Numbered from the stretch's first letter, positions 8,031 to 18,279 are shown. The stretch is DNA of 64,000 bases from an uncultured Lysobacteraceae bacterium (GCA_902825775.1 CADECF010000012.1:1-64000), one strand, 5' to 3'. Program-made: numbers and translations. Notes: generated from the letters alone by a model not told the origin.

Positions 8031-8660
8031 ATGACCGCGATCATAGAAACGCGCCGCTTGCGCTTGACGCCGTTGCGCGCAAGGCATGCGGACGACCTGC
8101 TGGCGTTGGTCACCGAGGCCTGGGTGCGCCGTTTTCTGTTCGACAACCAACGTCTGGATGCGGACGACATCGTCGAAATGATCGCGCGCTCCGAACGTCT
8201 GCACACCGAACGCGGCGCCGGCGGCTGGGCGGTGCACGCGCACGACGAAGAGGCCATGGCCGGTGCGTTCTGGCTGTGGCCGTTCCAGGATCCGCAACGG
8301 CTGGAGCTGGCTTTCGCTTTGAGTTCGCGTTGGCGCGGCCGCGGTTATGCGATGGAAGCCGGCGACGCGTTGTTGACGCACCTCCGCGACGAACTGCGCT
8401 GGCCGCGCGTGCACGCCAGCACCGACATCGGCAACGGCGCGTCGATCCGTACGTTGTGGCGGCTGGGTTTCAAGGAAACCGGACTGAGCGCCGGCCCGAC
8501 CGGTCCGTTGCGCCTGTTCTCGTGCGAATTCAACGCGGATTCCGCCGCGACACGCGAACGCTGGACGCAAGCCCATGCGCAACCGGCGCCCGACCGCGAA
8601 CCCGCCGGGCGCCGCCGCCGTACCGATAGTTATCCCGCGAACGTCACCGAACCGGTGTAG
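8031..8660 (+). CDS. GNAT N-acetyltransferase, RimJ/RimL-like
   Basis: A 209-aa protein starting IIETRRLRLTPLRARHADDL, the usual opening of RimJ/RimL-type GNAT enzymes that acetylate an amine using acetyl-CoA. The acetyl-CoA loop is visible in LSSRWRGRGYAMEAGDAL, followed by VHASTDIGNGASIRTLWRLGFKETG, the end of the fold. A basic, probably disordered tail follows. The 3' end overlaps the convergent VOC gene by 31 bases. Substrate not predictable. Confidence 0.85.
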   Translation: MTAIIETRRLRLTPLRARHADDLLALVTEAWVRRFLFDNQRLDADDIVEMIARSERLHTERGAGGWAVHAHDEEAMAGAFWLWPFQDPQRLELAFALSSRWRGRGYAMEAGDALLTHLRDELRWPRVHASTDIGNGASIRTLWRLGFKETGLSAGPTGPLRLFSCEFNADSAATRERWTQAHAQPAPDREPAGRRRRTDSYPANVTEPV

Positions 8661-9067
8661 CTGACCATCCACTGCACGCCGAACTTGTCGACGCAGATGC
8701 CGTACAGCTCGGCCCATTCGGTTTTGCTCAGCGGCATCTCGGATTTTCCGCCGGCGGACAGGCCGTCGAAGATGCGGTTCGCTTCGTCGGCGCCGTCGGC
8801 TTCCACGTGGATGTAGGTGTTGGTGCCGACTTTGAAATTGGCGCCGTAGCCGCCCGAGACGTCGCTGGCCATCAGCATCTGCTTGCCCAGCGGCAGCGCG
8901 ATGTGAGCCGTCTTGTCCAGGTCGGCCTCGCCGACGCCCATGTTGCCGGGGAAATCGCGGAAGCGCAGGGCCGTGGCGAACTCGCCGCCGAAAATGGAAC
9001 GGTAGTGATCGAACGCCTCGCGGGCGTTGCCGTCGAAGTTCAGGTAGGGATTCACAATGCTGACCAT
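8630..9067 (-). CDS. VOC family protein, PhnB-like
   Basis: A 145-aa protein with a PhnB/glyoxalase-like fold: it starts VNPYLNFDGNAREAFDHYRS and has IFGGEFATALRF, ADLDKTAHIALPLG, LMASD and the C-terminal ELYGICVDKFGVQWMVSY. The family covers metal-dependent isomerases, dioxygenases and resistance proteins; PhnB-type members are mostly uncharacterised. A GGAG Shine-Dalgarno precedes the ATG at 9067. Convergent with and overlapping the GNAT gene at its end. Confidence 0.85.
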   Translation of the reverse strand: MVSIVNPYLNFDGNAREAFDHYRSIFGGEFATALRFRDFPGNMGVGEADLDKTAHIALPLGKQMLMASDVSGGYGANFKVGTNTYIHVEADGADEANRIFDGLSAGGKSEMPLSKTEWAELYGICVDKFGVQWMVSYTGSVTFAG

Positions 9068-9187
9068 GGGTCGTCTCCTTGAAGGCCCGGAAGTGGGCGT
9101 TATGGGATAGACGAATGGGCGGGGGCGGGATCGACATGCCCGTGGGCGGCTTTTCTCCGCGGGACCGATTTTTGTAGAAGCGGTTTT

Positions 9188-9211
9188 GTGGGAGCGGCTT
9201 CAGCCGCGAGC
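9188..9211. repeat. Single REP unit GTGGGAGCGGCTTCAGCC
   Basis: A lone half of the element that elsewhere occurs as inverted pairs (23092-23241, 28455-28538, 52245-52317). It contains GGCTTCAGCC, itself a short imperfect palindrome. It lies downstream of the threonine aldolase gene. Confidence 0.75.
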
Positions 9212-9279
9212 TTTTTGCTCTTGGCAAGAAAAAGCTTACAAGCCAGAGCAGTTGAGCAAGCTCGACTCTACAAACCGGG

Positions 9280-10293
<1,014 letters not shown>

Positions 10294-10317
10294 GCAGCGA
10301 TGTTAAGCGATAGGCCC

Positions 10318-10399
10318 GTAGCCCGGGTAAGCGAAGCGCACCCGGGGCCCGACGTTGCATGACGAAGCGACCCGGGTGCGCTTCGCTTACCCGGGCTAC
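10318..10399. repeat. Long inverted repeat GTAGCCCGGGTAAGCGAAGC, copy 1
   Basis: A 29-base arm at 10318-10346 and its exact reverse complement at 10371-10399, separated by 24 bases. The same arms make the repeat at 11663-11741. The stop codon of the serine hydrolase gene (10396-10398) lies inside the right arm. The element is expected to form a strong hairpin in RNA. Confidence 0.9.
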
Positions 10400-11613
10400 G
10401 GTTGCTTGCCGCTCGCGAGGTTTTCTTCGACGGCGCTGAAGGCGGAATGGGTGCCGCTACGCGCCTCCGGCAGACCCGTGGCGAAATAGGTCACGCCGGT
10501 GCCGGACTTGCGGTCGATCCACAGACCGGACACCAGGCCGTAAGCCGAGCCGGAATGGCCGACGCGCGCGATGCCGTCGCCGAACGGATCGTCGCGGCAG
10601 TCCTTGCCCTTGGTCGCCAAGGTTTGCACGGCTAGGCCGTAACGGCAGAAGAACCCGTGCGGCGGTTCGCCGCCGAGGTCTTCTTCCGAAGTCATGCCGT
10701 TGCCCGGCGAATACGTCCATACCGGCTGCGTCAGCGTGCGCAGCGATTCCGGCTGGAGTAGACGCACGCCGTCGACGCTGCCCTCGCCCAACAGCAAACG
10801 TCCGATCTTCGCCAGGCCGTTCGCGGAAATGCGCAAACCGCCCTGCGGCGAAAACAGCGAGCCGTTGGCGCCGGCGCGCCAGTGCGACAGGTCGCAATCG
10901 CCGGCGCTGGACTTGTTGACCGAACACGCCGGCTTGGCGCCGTGGTTGTCGTCGCGCACCGGTTCGCCTTCGGCGTCGTACAGCACCACGGCGCGCGCGG
11001 CGGTGGCGTCGTCGCACATCTCCCAGTTGAAGCAGCCGCTGATTTTCAGCGGGCGCAGCACCAGCCGGTCCATCAGCTTGTCGAAACGCTCGCCGGTAGC
11101 CTTCTCCATCGCCGCGGCGACCAGCGGGAAATTGAGATTGGTGTAGCGGAAGTAAGTGCCGGGCGCATGTTCGTCGTCCCAGGCGCGAGGGTCTTTCAGG
11201 ATGTCGTGCACTTCGCCGTCCAGCGGCACCGCGTAATAGCCGGCCGCATCGGTGAGGCTGGAGCGGTGCGACATCAGCAGGCGCAACGTGATCGGCGCAT
11301 CCGGATATTTCGGATGGCGCAATCGCCAGCCGAGCGATTCGGAGACGTCGGCGTCCAGATCGAGCTTGCCCGCTTCCACCAACCGCATCACGCCGATCGC
11401 GGTGACCAGTTTCGAAATCGAGGCGATCCGGACCGGATCGTCGGCATCGGCTTTGCGATTGGCCGCGACATCGGCCAGGCCGGTCGAGCGGGTCGCGGTG
11501 ACGCCGTCGCGATCGAAGGCGACGCGCACCGTGGCGACCGGTTCGGCGGCATGGACGGCGCCGGCAAGCGTGAACGCGGCAGCCAATAAGCGGCATAACA
11601 CGGTGTGCGTCAT
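10396..11613 (-). CDS. Serine hydrolase, beta-lactamase/class C-like
   Basis: A 405-aa exported protein. The start at 11613 (MTHTVLCRLLAAAFTLAGAVHA) is chosen for its signal peptide and upstream GAGAG; in-frame codons extend further but look non-coding. Residues after the signal form a beta-lactamase-related fold: ASISKLVTA (SxxK nucleophile), FRYTNLNF (YxN) and GHSGSAYG in place of KTG. Such proteins are esterases, DD-peptidases or beta-lactamase relatives; activity here is unassigned. Copies of the same 29-base inverted repeat lie on both sides of the gene. Confidence 0.85.
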   Translation of the reverse strand: MTHTVLCRLLAAAFTLAGAVHAAEPVATVRVAFDRDGVTATRSTGLADVAANRKADADDPVRIASISKLVTAIGVMRLVEAGKLDLDADVSESLGWRLRHPKYPDAPITLRLLMSHRSSLTDAAGYYAVPLDGEVHDILKDPRAWDDEHAPGTYFRYTNLNFPLVAAAMEKATGERFDKLMDRLVLRPLKISGCFNWEMCDDATAARAVVLYDAEGEPVRDDNHGAKPACSVNKSSAGDCDLSHWRAGANGSLFSPQGGLRISANGLAKIGRLLLGEGSVDGVRLLQPESLRTLTQPVWTYSPGNGMTSEEDLGGEPPHGFFCRYGLAVQTLATKGKDCRDDPFGDGIARVGHSGSAYGLVSGLWIDRKSGTGVTYFATGLPEARSGTHSAFSAVEENLASGKQP

Positions 11614-11662
11614 CGTTGGCTCTCTTATGCGGACAAGAACTAAGGTACCGGAACGCCCCACG

Positions 11663-11741
11663 GTAGCCCGGGTAAGCGAAGCGCACCCGGGAACTGGGCC
11701 GGGCGGCGATTCCCCGGGTGCGCTTCGCTTACCCGGGCTAC
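11663..11741. repeat. Long inverted repeat GTAGCCCGGGTAAGCGAAGC, copy 2
   Basis: Arms at 11663-11691 and 11713-11741, identical to those at 10318-10399 but with a different 21-base loop. It lies between divergent genes, upstream of both the serine hydrolase and the MFS transporter. Confidence 0.9.
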
Positions 11742-11837
11742 GCGAATGCACGGCGACGCGACACAGCGATGCGCAGATAGCGGTTCACACGCATGCTGCA
11801 ATGCACAATAATGGAGTTATTCCCCGAAGGATCCGGC

Positions 11838-13049
11838 ATGGCGGCCATCGATACCGCATCGGCACTACCCCTCACCCGACGCGGCGTGCAGCTGACCCTG
11901 TTCGCATTGGCGATGGGCGGCTTCGCCATCGGCACCAGCGAATTCGCGGTGATGGGCCTGATGCCCGATATCGCGCGCGGGTTGGCTATCAGCGAGCCGC
12001 AAGTCGGCCACGTGATCAGCGCCTATGCGCTGGGTGTGGTGATCGGCGCGCCGCTGCTGGCGATCCTCGGCGCGCGCATGCGCCGGCGGCCCTTGTTGCT
12101 GGCGCTGATGGCGTTCTACGCGCTCGGCAATATCGCCAGCGCCCTGTCGCCGAATTATCACGCCATGCTGTTGTTCCGCTTCATCGCCGGGCTGCCGCAC
12201 GGCGCCTACTTCGGCGTGGCCGCGTTGGTGGCCGCATCGATCAGTCCGCCCGAGCAGCGCGGCGTCGCCGTCAGCCGGGTGCTGCTCGGTTTGGCGATCG
12301 CGCTGCTGATCGGCAACCCATTGGCGACCTGGCTCGGGCAGACGTTCGAATGGCGTTACGCCTTCGTGCTGGTGGCGATGATCGCGATGCTGACCGTCGT
12401 GCTCGTCGCACGCACGCTGCCGCCCGATCCGAACGAGCGGCGCCAGGACCCGATCCGCGAACTGCGCGACTTCAACCGCACGCCGGTATGGCTGGCGATG
12501 GGCATCGGCGCGATCGGTTTCGCCGGCATGTTCTGCGTGTTCAGCTATCTGGCGCCGACGATGATCCACGTGACCGGCGTGCCGGAATCGTGGACGCCGT
12601 TCGGGCTGGTGGCGTTCGGCGTGGGCGGCATCATCGGCAATCTCGCCGGCGGCTGGCTGTTCGATCGCTTCCAGTTCCGCGCGGCCGCGATCGTGTTGGT
12701 TTGGTCGGCGTTGCTGCTGGTGGCGTTTCCGTTCGCCGCGCATTCGATGTGGACGATTCTGCCTGCAGTGGTCGCCGTCGGCACCATGGGCGCCTTGGCG
12801 CCGGTGCTGCAGGCGCATCTGATGGATGTGGCCGGCGGGGCGCAGACCTTGGCGGCGGCATCCAACCATTCCGCATTCAATGCGGCCAACGCGTTGGGCC
12901 CATGGCTCGGCGGCATGGCGATCACCGCGGGTTACGGTTGGACGTCGACCGGTTACGTCGGCGCGGCCACCGCGGTCGGCGGATTGCTGATCTATGCCTG
13001 GGCGGTGCGCGACGCGCGGCGCCTTCAGCCTGCCGAAGAAGCTTGCTGA
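11838..13049 (+). CDS. MFS transporter, AraJ/YdhP-like
   Basis: A 403-aa protein with about 12 membrane helices, probably a drug or sugar efflux permease of the DHA1 type. The N-terminus LTLFALAMGGFAIGTSEFAVMGLMP is the hallmark of AraJ-like exporters, followed by VGHVISAYALGVVIGAP and the loop ARMRRRPLLLALM. The ATG at 11838 has GAAGGA six bases upstream, which favours it over ATG 11793. A terminator follows at 13108. Substrate unknown. Confidence 0.88.
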   Translation: MAAIDTASALPLTRRGVQLTLFALAMGGFAIGTSEFAVMGLMPDIARGLAISEPQVGHVISAYALGVVIGAPLLAILGARMRRRPLLLALMAFYALGNIASALSPNYHAMLLFRFIAGLPHGAYFGVAALVAASISPPEQRGVAVSRVLLGLAIALLIGNPLATWLGQTFEWRYAFVLVAMIAMLTVVLVARTLPPDPNERRQDPIRELRDFNRTPVWLAMGIGAIGFAGMFCVFSYLAPTMIHVTGVPESWTPFGLVAFGVGGIIGNLAGGWLFDRFQFRAAAIVLVWSALLLVAFPFAAHSMWTILPAVVAVGTMGALAPVLQAHLMDVAGGAQTLAAASNHSAFNAANALGPWLGGMAITAGYGWTSTGYVGAATAVGGLLIYAWAVRDARRLQPAEEAC

Positions 13050-13107
13050 GCGGCATTAGCGACGTTTCGCCGGCTATCCGCATCCAGTCGGATAGGGCCG
13101 ACCGCAC

Positions 13108-13127
13108 ACCCGCGGCGGCGGGTTTTT
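13108..13127 (+). terminator. Intrinsic terminator after the MFS gene
   Basis: ACCCGC and GCGGGT pair around a GGCG loop and are followed by TTTTT. It lies 59 bases after the MFS stop and just upstream of the DUF5700-like gene. Confidence 0.75.
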
Positions 13128-13140
13128 CGGGAAACGCTCC

Positions 13141-14220
13141 ATGTCGCCAACCGCGGTCTCGAGAAATGTCCGTCGACAGCGCAGGATCGCGCTCGTTTCC
13201 GGACTACTCCTGCTCACGCTTGCGGCCGGCATCGCCTGCGCACAGACGCCGTCCGTGGCGGTGACGTTCGACCGTGCGGAGGCTGAGGCCGCGCTCGTCA
13301 TCCTGGACAAGAACGCGGCCGGTCAAAAAGCAACGGATGCGGATTGGCGCGCGCTGTTCGGCACGACCGGCTACCTGCGTTTGCAGGCGCGCGAGACCGG
13401 CATGGGGCGCGCTTTCACCGATGAGGATTTCAAGGCGTTCCTCGACGCGCCGCGCACGCCGGCGCAGGTCGAAGCCTTGCGCAAGACGCTCGACGATTGG
13501 AGTTCGCAATCCATCGACGCGCCGGCCGCCGCCGCGCGCGCCTATCTGCCGGCGGATGCGCGCCTGAAGGCCACCGTATTCCCGACGATCAAGCCCAGGC
13601 CCAACGAATTCGTCTACGACCTCAAGGGCGATCCGGCCATTTTCCTGTATCTGGATCCGGCGGTATCCGGCGCAAAGGCCAGGAACACGATGGCGCACGA
13701 ACTGCATCACATCGGTCTGGGTTCGGTGTGTCCGCGCGAAACGGCGCACGAATCCGAAACCGGATCCGCGGCCGCGCTGCGCAAGTGGATATCGGCCTTC
13801 GGCGAAGGGCTGGCGATGCTCGCCGCCGCGGGCGGACCGGACGCACATCCGCATGCGGCGAGCAAACCCGGCGAACGCGCGGAGTGGGACGCCAATATCG
13901 CGAGATTCGATCAGCAGCTCGCGGAGCAGAACGCTTTCTTTCTCGCAGTGCTGGACGGGAAAGCCGGCGATGAAAAAGCCGTAGAACGCAGGATGATGGG
14001 CTATTTCGGCGTGCAGGGGCCCTGGTACACCGTGGGTTGGAAGATGGCCGTCACCATCGAAACGCAACTGGGTCGAGAGCGGGCGATTAGCGCGTTTTGC
14101 GACAGCCGGCGACTATTGGCCGCCTACGACGAAGCCGCGCGTCTGCGCAATCGCGATGGCGCCGCCCTGCCGTTGTGGGATCCGCGTTTGGTGCGTGCGC
14201 TGGCAGGCGAGAGCGAATAA
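13141..14220 (+). CDS. Exported DUF5700-like putative zinc protease
   Basis: A 359-aa protein with a basic N-terminus and hydrophobic segment (LVSGLLLLTLAAGIACA), so exported. The motif TMAHELHHIGLG is an HExxH zinc site, and the downstream FGEGLAMLAAAGGP could supply the third ligand. The pattern ALFGTTGYLRLQAR with the HELHH site matches what I recall of DUF5700. Substrate unknown. It is followed closely by the frameshifted lipase. Confidence 0.7.
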   Translation: MSPTAVSRNVRRQRRIALVSGLLLLTLAAGIACAQTPSVAVTFDRAEAEAALVILDKNAAGQKATDADWRALFGTTGYLRLQARETGMGRAFTDEDFKAFLDAPRTPAQVEALRKTLDDWSSQSIDAPAAAARAYLPADARLKATVFPTIKPRPNEFVYDLKGDPAIFLYLDPAVSGAKARNTMAHELHHIGLGSVCPRETAHESETGSAAALRKWISAFGEGLAMLAAAGGPDAHPHAASKPGERAEWDANIARFDQQLAEQNAFFLAVLDGKAGDEKAVERRMMGYFGVQGPWYTVGWKMAVTIETQLGRERAISAFCDSRRLLAAYDEAARLRNRDGAALPLWDPRLVRALAGESE

Positions 14221-14328
14221 CCGGCAAGCAGCCGCGCCGTTCGGACGCATTCTGTGCGATGGACTTTCGTCGCCCGGCGCTCTAGCGTATGCGCCGGCAT
14301 CGGGGGGATGCCGTCAACAGGGGGATTC

Positions 14329-15248
14329 ATGGAACGTCTTTGCGTATTGGCCTGCGCGCTGATGCTGGCTGCGTGCGCCAGCAGTCCGCTGGTGCGCATC
14401 GATCCGCCGGCGCCGGGCGGGCCCGCGCACGAGCTCGTGCCGTCCACGCAACTGCAGTACCTGTCGTGCAACGAAAAGTATTTCGGTTTCCTGTCGGATT
14501 ATTCGCTCGACGGCGCGGCCGCAAACTACGCCTATGCGCTGATGGCCAGCAATACCTATGTGGACGAGGACACGCCGCATACCGGATTCCCGGATGGAAC
14601 AGGCTCGACCGCTACGAGAGCGAAAGCGGACTGGCGTTGGACGTCTACAGCCGCAATGCGGGCGGGCAGGAAAACTTCGTAGTGGCCTACAAGGGGACGG
14701 ATTTCAAGAGCCTCGCCGACTGGCGCGCCAACGGGTCGCTGATCGAACCGCGGCAGTTCAAGCAGGCCTATCGGCATCTGGCCGCGCTGCGGGCGGCCCA
14801 TCCCGGGGCGAAAGTAATGGTGACCGGACACTCGCTCGGCGGCGCTATCGCGCTGAACATGTCGCTGCGTTTCGACAACGTGCCGGCAGTGGTGTTCAAC
14901 ACCTCGCCGAATCTGTTTTTTCATACCAAGTTCAAAAACAACGAACGCATCCATCTCTACGAGACGGGCGAAATTCTGGGCCCGTTCAACCGCACGCTGG
15001 TGCGGGCCGGGCTGCCGCAGATCAAGCCCTACAAATACAACTTCATGGATTTCTACGGCCGCTATTTCAGCCCCGTGCCCGAGCACAGCATGTATCTGTT
15101 GAGCCGCGGCGTGCTGATCAGTGCGATCCATGGCGGCGGCGAGGGCGCGCGCGAAGCGTTCGTCGCCAATATCGATGCGGAAGCCGCGAAGAGGACGGAG
15201 TGGGCGGTATGCGCGCCGCTGTACGGGGCGCCGCCGCCGGAGGGCTGA
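14329..15248 (+). pseudogene. Class 3 lipase-like lipoprotein, frameshifted
   Basis: The 5' part (14329 to about 14592) encodes a lipoprotein signal MERLCVLACALMLAACASS and residues up to DEDTPHTGFP. The remainder is in another frame, from GWNRLDRYESESGLALD (about 14592) to 15248, with VVAYKGTDFKSLADWRANG and the nucleophile elbow VTGHSLGGAIAL of lipase class 3. Joining the frames needs one extra base near 14590-14592 (CCCGGATGG). Both halves look intact and host-like, so this is either a recent single-base deletion or a sequencing error. If repaired, the product would be an outer-membrane-anchored lipase or esterase of about 306 aa. Confidence 0.8.
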
Positions 15249-15319
15249 AGGATCGGTGGGCCGGATCGTCCGATCCGGCGGAATCCTACGCCGGATCGTG
15301 TCTGCTGCCGCCGCTGCCG

Positions 15320-15550
15320 TTATCGGCAGACGCGCGGGGGCGCATCCGGCGCAATCGCCATGGCATAGCGCAGATCGGCGTCGACGGCGGACTGGTAAGC
15401 GGTTGTCCGCTCGACGCGATCGGTTTGCGCAGCCGAAGCGCCCGGCGGTGCGGCCATCGCCGCTGCCGGATCGCGCAGCAAAGCGGTGAAGGAAGCGGCG
15501 GATAGCAATAGCGCCAGCACGGCGCGGATAGCCAGGGTCGTGGTGAGCAT
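15320..15550 (-). CDS. Small exported protein
   Basis: A 76-aa protein starting MLTTTLAIRAVLALLLSAASF, a signal peptide or anchor, then an Ala/Pro-rich part and AYQSAVDADLRYAMAIAP. GGAG stands at good distance upstream of the ATG at 15550. No family recognised. It is convergent with the lipase pseudogene and follows the cytochrome/TPR pair on the same strand at 153 bases. Confidence 0.5.
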   Translation of the reverse strand: MLTTTLAIRAVLALLLSAASFTALLRDPAAAMAAPPGASAAQTDRVERTTAYQSAVDADLRYAMAIAPDAPPRVCR

Positions 15551-15702
15551 GTCGGTTCTCCGGGTCGCCCCTCGGCGCGGATCGCCGAAATGTCGGGCTT
15601 TGTAGGATTGACGAACCGCAGGCTGGGAAATCGACAAGCGTCCCCGTTTTTTTCTGCATCCGGCGGAGTCGCCGGGGCCGTCTCCCGATCCGGGGCCGCG
15701 GG

Positions 15703-16668
15703 TCAGTCCGGGAAAGCGGCGGCCAATCGATCTTGGTCGAACAAAGAATCGGATTCGCGTGCGCGCAGCGGCTCGCTCCAGCGCGGCATGCGCGCCAGCC
15801 ACGCCGCGATCCGAGAGGCGGCGTTCGGGTCGCCGGCGTCGGCGGCGCTCTGGATGGCGGCCAGCTCCAAGTCCGCATCGCGCAGCCCTTGCCGTTCGCG
15901 CGACAGCGACGGCACCGCATAGCGTTCGTCGATCATCCCCAGCGCAGTGCGCGCGCTGGACAACATCAAGCGTGCGGTAGCGGGGTCGCGCGCATCGAGC
16001 GCGTATTGCGCGGCCTGCAGCGCGGCGCGCGCATCCGACAAGTACGTCGCCAATCCGATCGGCTGCGCTTGCGTCGCCGGGCACGCCTGCGGCGACAGCG
16101 CGCGTACGTATTCGGCGATGCCGTCCAAGGTCAGCGCCGATGGCGGCGGCCCGTCGAATTCTTCGACGATCAGGCCGCGCACGAAATTCTCCAATGCGTG
16201 CGTGTTGCGCTCGCGCGACACCTTGAGTTGCGATGCGGGTCCGGCGAGATCGGGGATCGCGGTCGGATTATCGACGCCGTCGCCGCGATGGGAACTCATC
16301 AACGATGAAGTCACGTCCGCGGTGCCCGGCGCGCCCGACAAACCCGGAAAACTGAAATCGGGATTGCCGCGTCCGTTGCGATGGCAACTGTCGCAAGACA
16401 GGCCTGCGCGCGCGGCTTGCCCGCCGAGCAGCAGCGGCGTGCGGAACGCGGCGCGGCCGATCGCGATGCGCCGCGCGATGCGCGGATCCTCGGCCGGCGT
16501 CAGGCACTCGCTCGGCAGCTGCGCGAGCCCGCGCGCCTGGCGCTCGGACGGCAGCCAGCGCGCAGCGCGCAAAGGCGCCTGCGTGGCGACCGCTGCGAGC
16601 GCGGATGCGCACGCGGCGGCCAGCAGCGCGCCGGTCAGGAAGCGTCGGGCTTGGCCGCCGCGATCCAT
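15703..16668 (-). CDS. Exported c-type cytochrome-like protein
   Basis: A 321-aa protein with an N-terminal signal (FLTGALLAAACASALAAVA). One haem-binding site is visible in LSCDSCHRNGRGNPDF (CxxCH), with methionine candidates in TSSLMSSHRGDG. LDGIAEYVRAL is the terminal helix typical of cytochrome c folds. The C-terminal 120 residues are helical, Ala/Arg-rich and unassigned. The gene starts 34 bases inside the 3' end of the upstream TPR gene, so they form one operon. Possible role in an electron-transfer or sensory pathway of the envelope. Confidence 0.75.
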   Translation of the reverse strand: MDRGGQARRFLTGALLAAACASALAAVATQAPLRAARWLPSERQARGLAQLPSECLTPAEDPRIARRIAIGRAAFRTPLLLGGQAARAGLSCDSCHRNGRGNPDFSFPGLSGAPGTADVTSSLMSSHRGDGVDNPTAIPDLAGPASQLKVSRERNTHALENFVRGLIVEEFDGPPPSALTLDGIAEYVRALSPQACPATQAQPIGLATYLSDARAALQAAQYALDARDPATARLMLSSARTALGMIDERYAVPSLSRERQGLRDADLELAAIQSAADAGDPNAASRIAAWLARMPRWSEPLRARESDSLFDQDRLAAAFPD

Positions 16669-17579
16669 CGGCGCAGTTCATCGGCCTGGGCGCAGCCGAA
16701 GCGGCACGTGTTCTCCAACTTCGCGAGCATGCGCCGCGCGCCGGCGAGGTCGCCGCGTTCGACCATCAGTTCGCCGTAGTACTCGGTGGCGCCCAGGTGA
16801 TCGGGCGCGGCGGCCAATGCCTGCCGGTAATAATCCTCGGCGATGGCATAACGGCCCAGCTTGCGGTTCGCGTAGCCCAGATAGGTGAGGATGTCCGGAT
16901 GCGGGCCGAACGTGCGCGCCGAATCGCTCAGTGCGACGAGGGCGCTTTCGTACCGATGTTCGTTGATCAGCGACACCGCCTGCACGTACGCGCTATCGCC
17001 GCGTTCGTCGCTCGCCGTCAGCACATCCTGCGGCGCCGTCTGCAACTGCGATGTGGGCGGGCCGCCGAGCGCGGCTTCGACGGCGGGGATGGCGGCTTTC
17101 AGGTCGGCGGCTTGCGGACAAGCGTCGGCACAAGTCGCGGCGCGCTGCTTCAGGTCGTCGAGCACGGCTTTGGCCTTGTCGGGTTTTTCGAGTTTGGCCC
17201 AGGCGATGCCCAGTTCCTGATGCGCCGGGATCAAGTTGTCGTCGTACTTGACCGCTTTTTCGAAGAAGCGGCTGGCGTCCTTCAATTCGCCCAGGCCGGC
17301 GCGCGCCAGGCCGGCCATGTAATTGGTGTTGGGGTCGCGCGGCAGCGACTGCAGCACGCGGCCGAAAGCCCGGTCGGCGTCCTTGTAGTTCTGCGCCTGC
17401 AGCGCTTCGAGCCCTTTCTTGTATTCGGCGGTCGGGTCGTAACTGCGCGCGCTCATGCTGGGCGGACTGTTGGGCATATTGTTGCCGCCGCCACCGCCGC
17501 CATCGGCCAGCGCCATCGGTGCGGACAGCAAGAGTGCGGTGCCGAGCGCGGCGCCTGCGATTTTCGGAGCGCGGGTCAT
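16635..17579 (-). CDS. Exported tetratricopeptide-repeat protein
   Basis: A 314-aa protein from the ATG at 17579, chosen for GGAGGAAAA upstream and the signal peptide KIAGAALGTALLLSAPMALA. A Gly/Asn-rich linker is followed by TPR units, for example YKKGLEALQAQNYKDADRAF, NTNYMAGLARAGLGELKDA and ILTYLGYANRKLGRYAIAED. TPRs mediate protein-protein contacts; periplasmic location is expected. It overlaps the cytochrome gene by 34 bases, which suggests the two products act together. Confidence 0.82.
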   Translation of the reverse strand: MTRAPKIAGAALGTALLLSAPMALADGGGGGGNNMPNSPPSMSARSYDPTAEYKKGLEALQAQNYKDADRAFGRVLQSLPRDPNTNYMAGLARAGLGELKDASRFFEKAVKYDDNLIPAHQELGIAWAKLEKPDKAKAVLDDLKQRAATCADACPQAADLKAAIPAVEAALGGPPTSQLQTAPQDVLTASDERGDSAYVQAVSLINEHRYESALVALSDSARTFGPHPDILTYLGYANRKLGRYAIAEDYYRQALAAAPDHLGATEYYGELMVERGDLAGARRMLAKLENTCRFGCAQADELRRWIAAAKPDAS

Positions 17580-17876
17580 GGGGTTTTCCTCCGGTAGATG
17601 GGGCACTACAGCGGACAGCGGGCGAGGACGCTCGCCGGATTCGGACGGCATCGGTCGGCACAGCAACGTTACACCCGTCGATGCAGGGCGGATCACCCGC
17701 GGATGGCTTTTCCGATGACTGGCCAAAGTGAGGGCGGCGAGCCTGACGACCGCGGTCGCGCCTGGCTCGCCTGTAGGAGTTATCCTACAACCAACCACGC
17801 GTTTAGCCTATGCCATGAAAGCGACCGTGACGGCATCTTGATTCCGCTTGCAATGCCCGTCACGCAGGGGGCCGCG

Positions 17877-18104
17877 ATGGAACGTAACGCGATGAAACGT
17901 AATTTGATCGTCATCGAATCTTCGGGCATCGGTTGGCGCGTCGCCGACGACAAAACCGCATCCGAAACGTTCACCACCAAGGCCAAGGCGATCATGGCCG
18001 CTTATACGCGTGCGTCGGAGCGCCAGCAGGCCACCGGCCGCGCTGTGGCGATCAAGATGCCCGACGGCTGGGGCGGCACGGTGGTGGTCGGTTCCGAGGC
18101 GTGA
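17877..18104 (+). CDS. DUF2188-like small protein
   Basis: A 75-aa protein with the DUF2188 pattern: GWRVADDKTASETFTTKAKAI, TGRAVAIKMPDGW and a short C-end. Proteins of this type are small soluble strand-rich proteins of unknown role. The ATG at 17877 has AGGGGG upstream; a second ATG at 17892 is possible. The roughly 300 bases between it and the divergent TPR gene hold no visible gene. Confidence 0.65.
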   Translation: MERNAMKRNLIVIESSGIGWRVADDKTASETFTTKAKAIMAAYTRASERQQATGRAVAIKMPDGWGGTVVVGSEA

Positions 18105-18279
18105 GCCTTCGCGTCCGGGGCTAAGGCGTCCCGATGCTCCATTCAGGGCGGATGCCGGGGCGGCGTCACATGCCGCAAGCCCGGAAGGACTACTATGACG
18201 GCAATACGCTGATGCCGCCCGCTGTTCTGTCGGGCGCCCGCGATCGTCCCGGTCGCCCTTTCCCGAGTACCCCCGAATC

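Noticed and set aside
11252-13264. 670-aa plus-strand frame
   Set aside because: Runs through the MFS gene in the wrong frame and ends inside the DUF5700-like gene; Arg-rich shadow.
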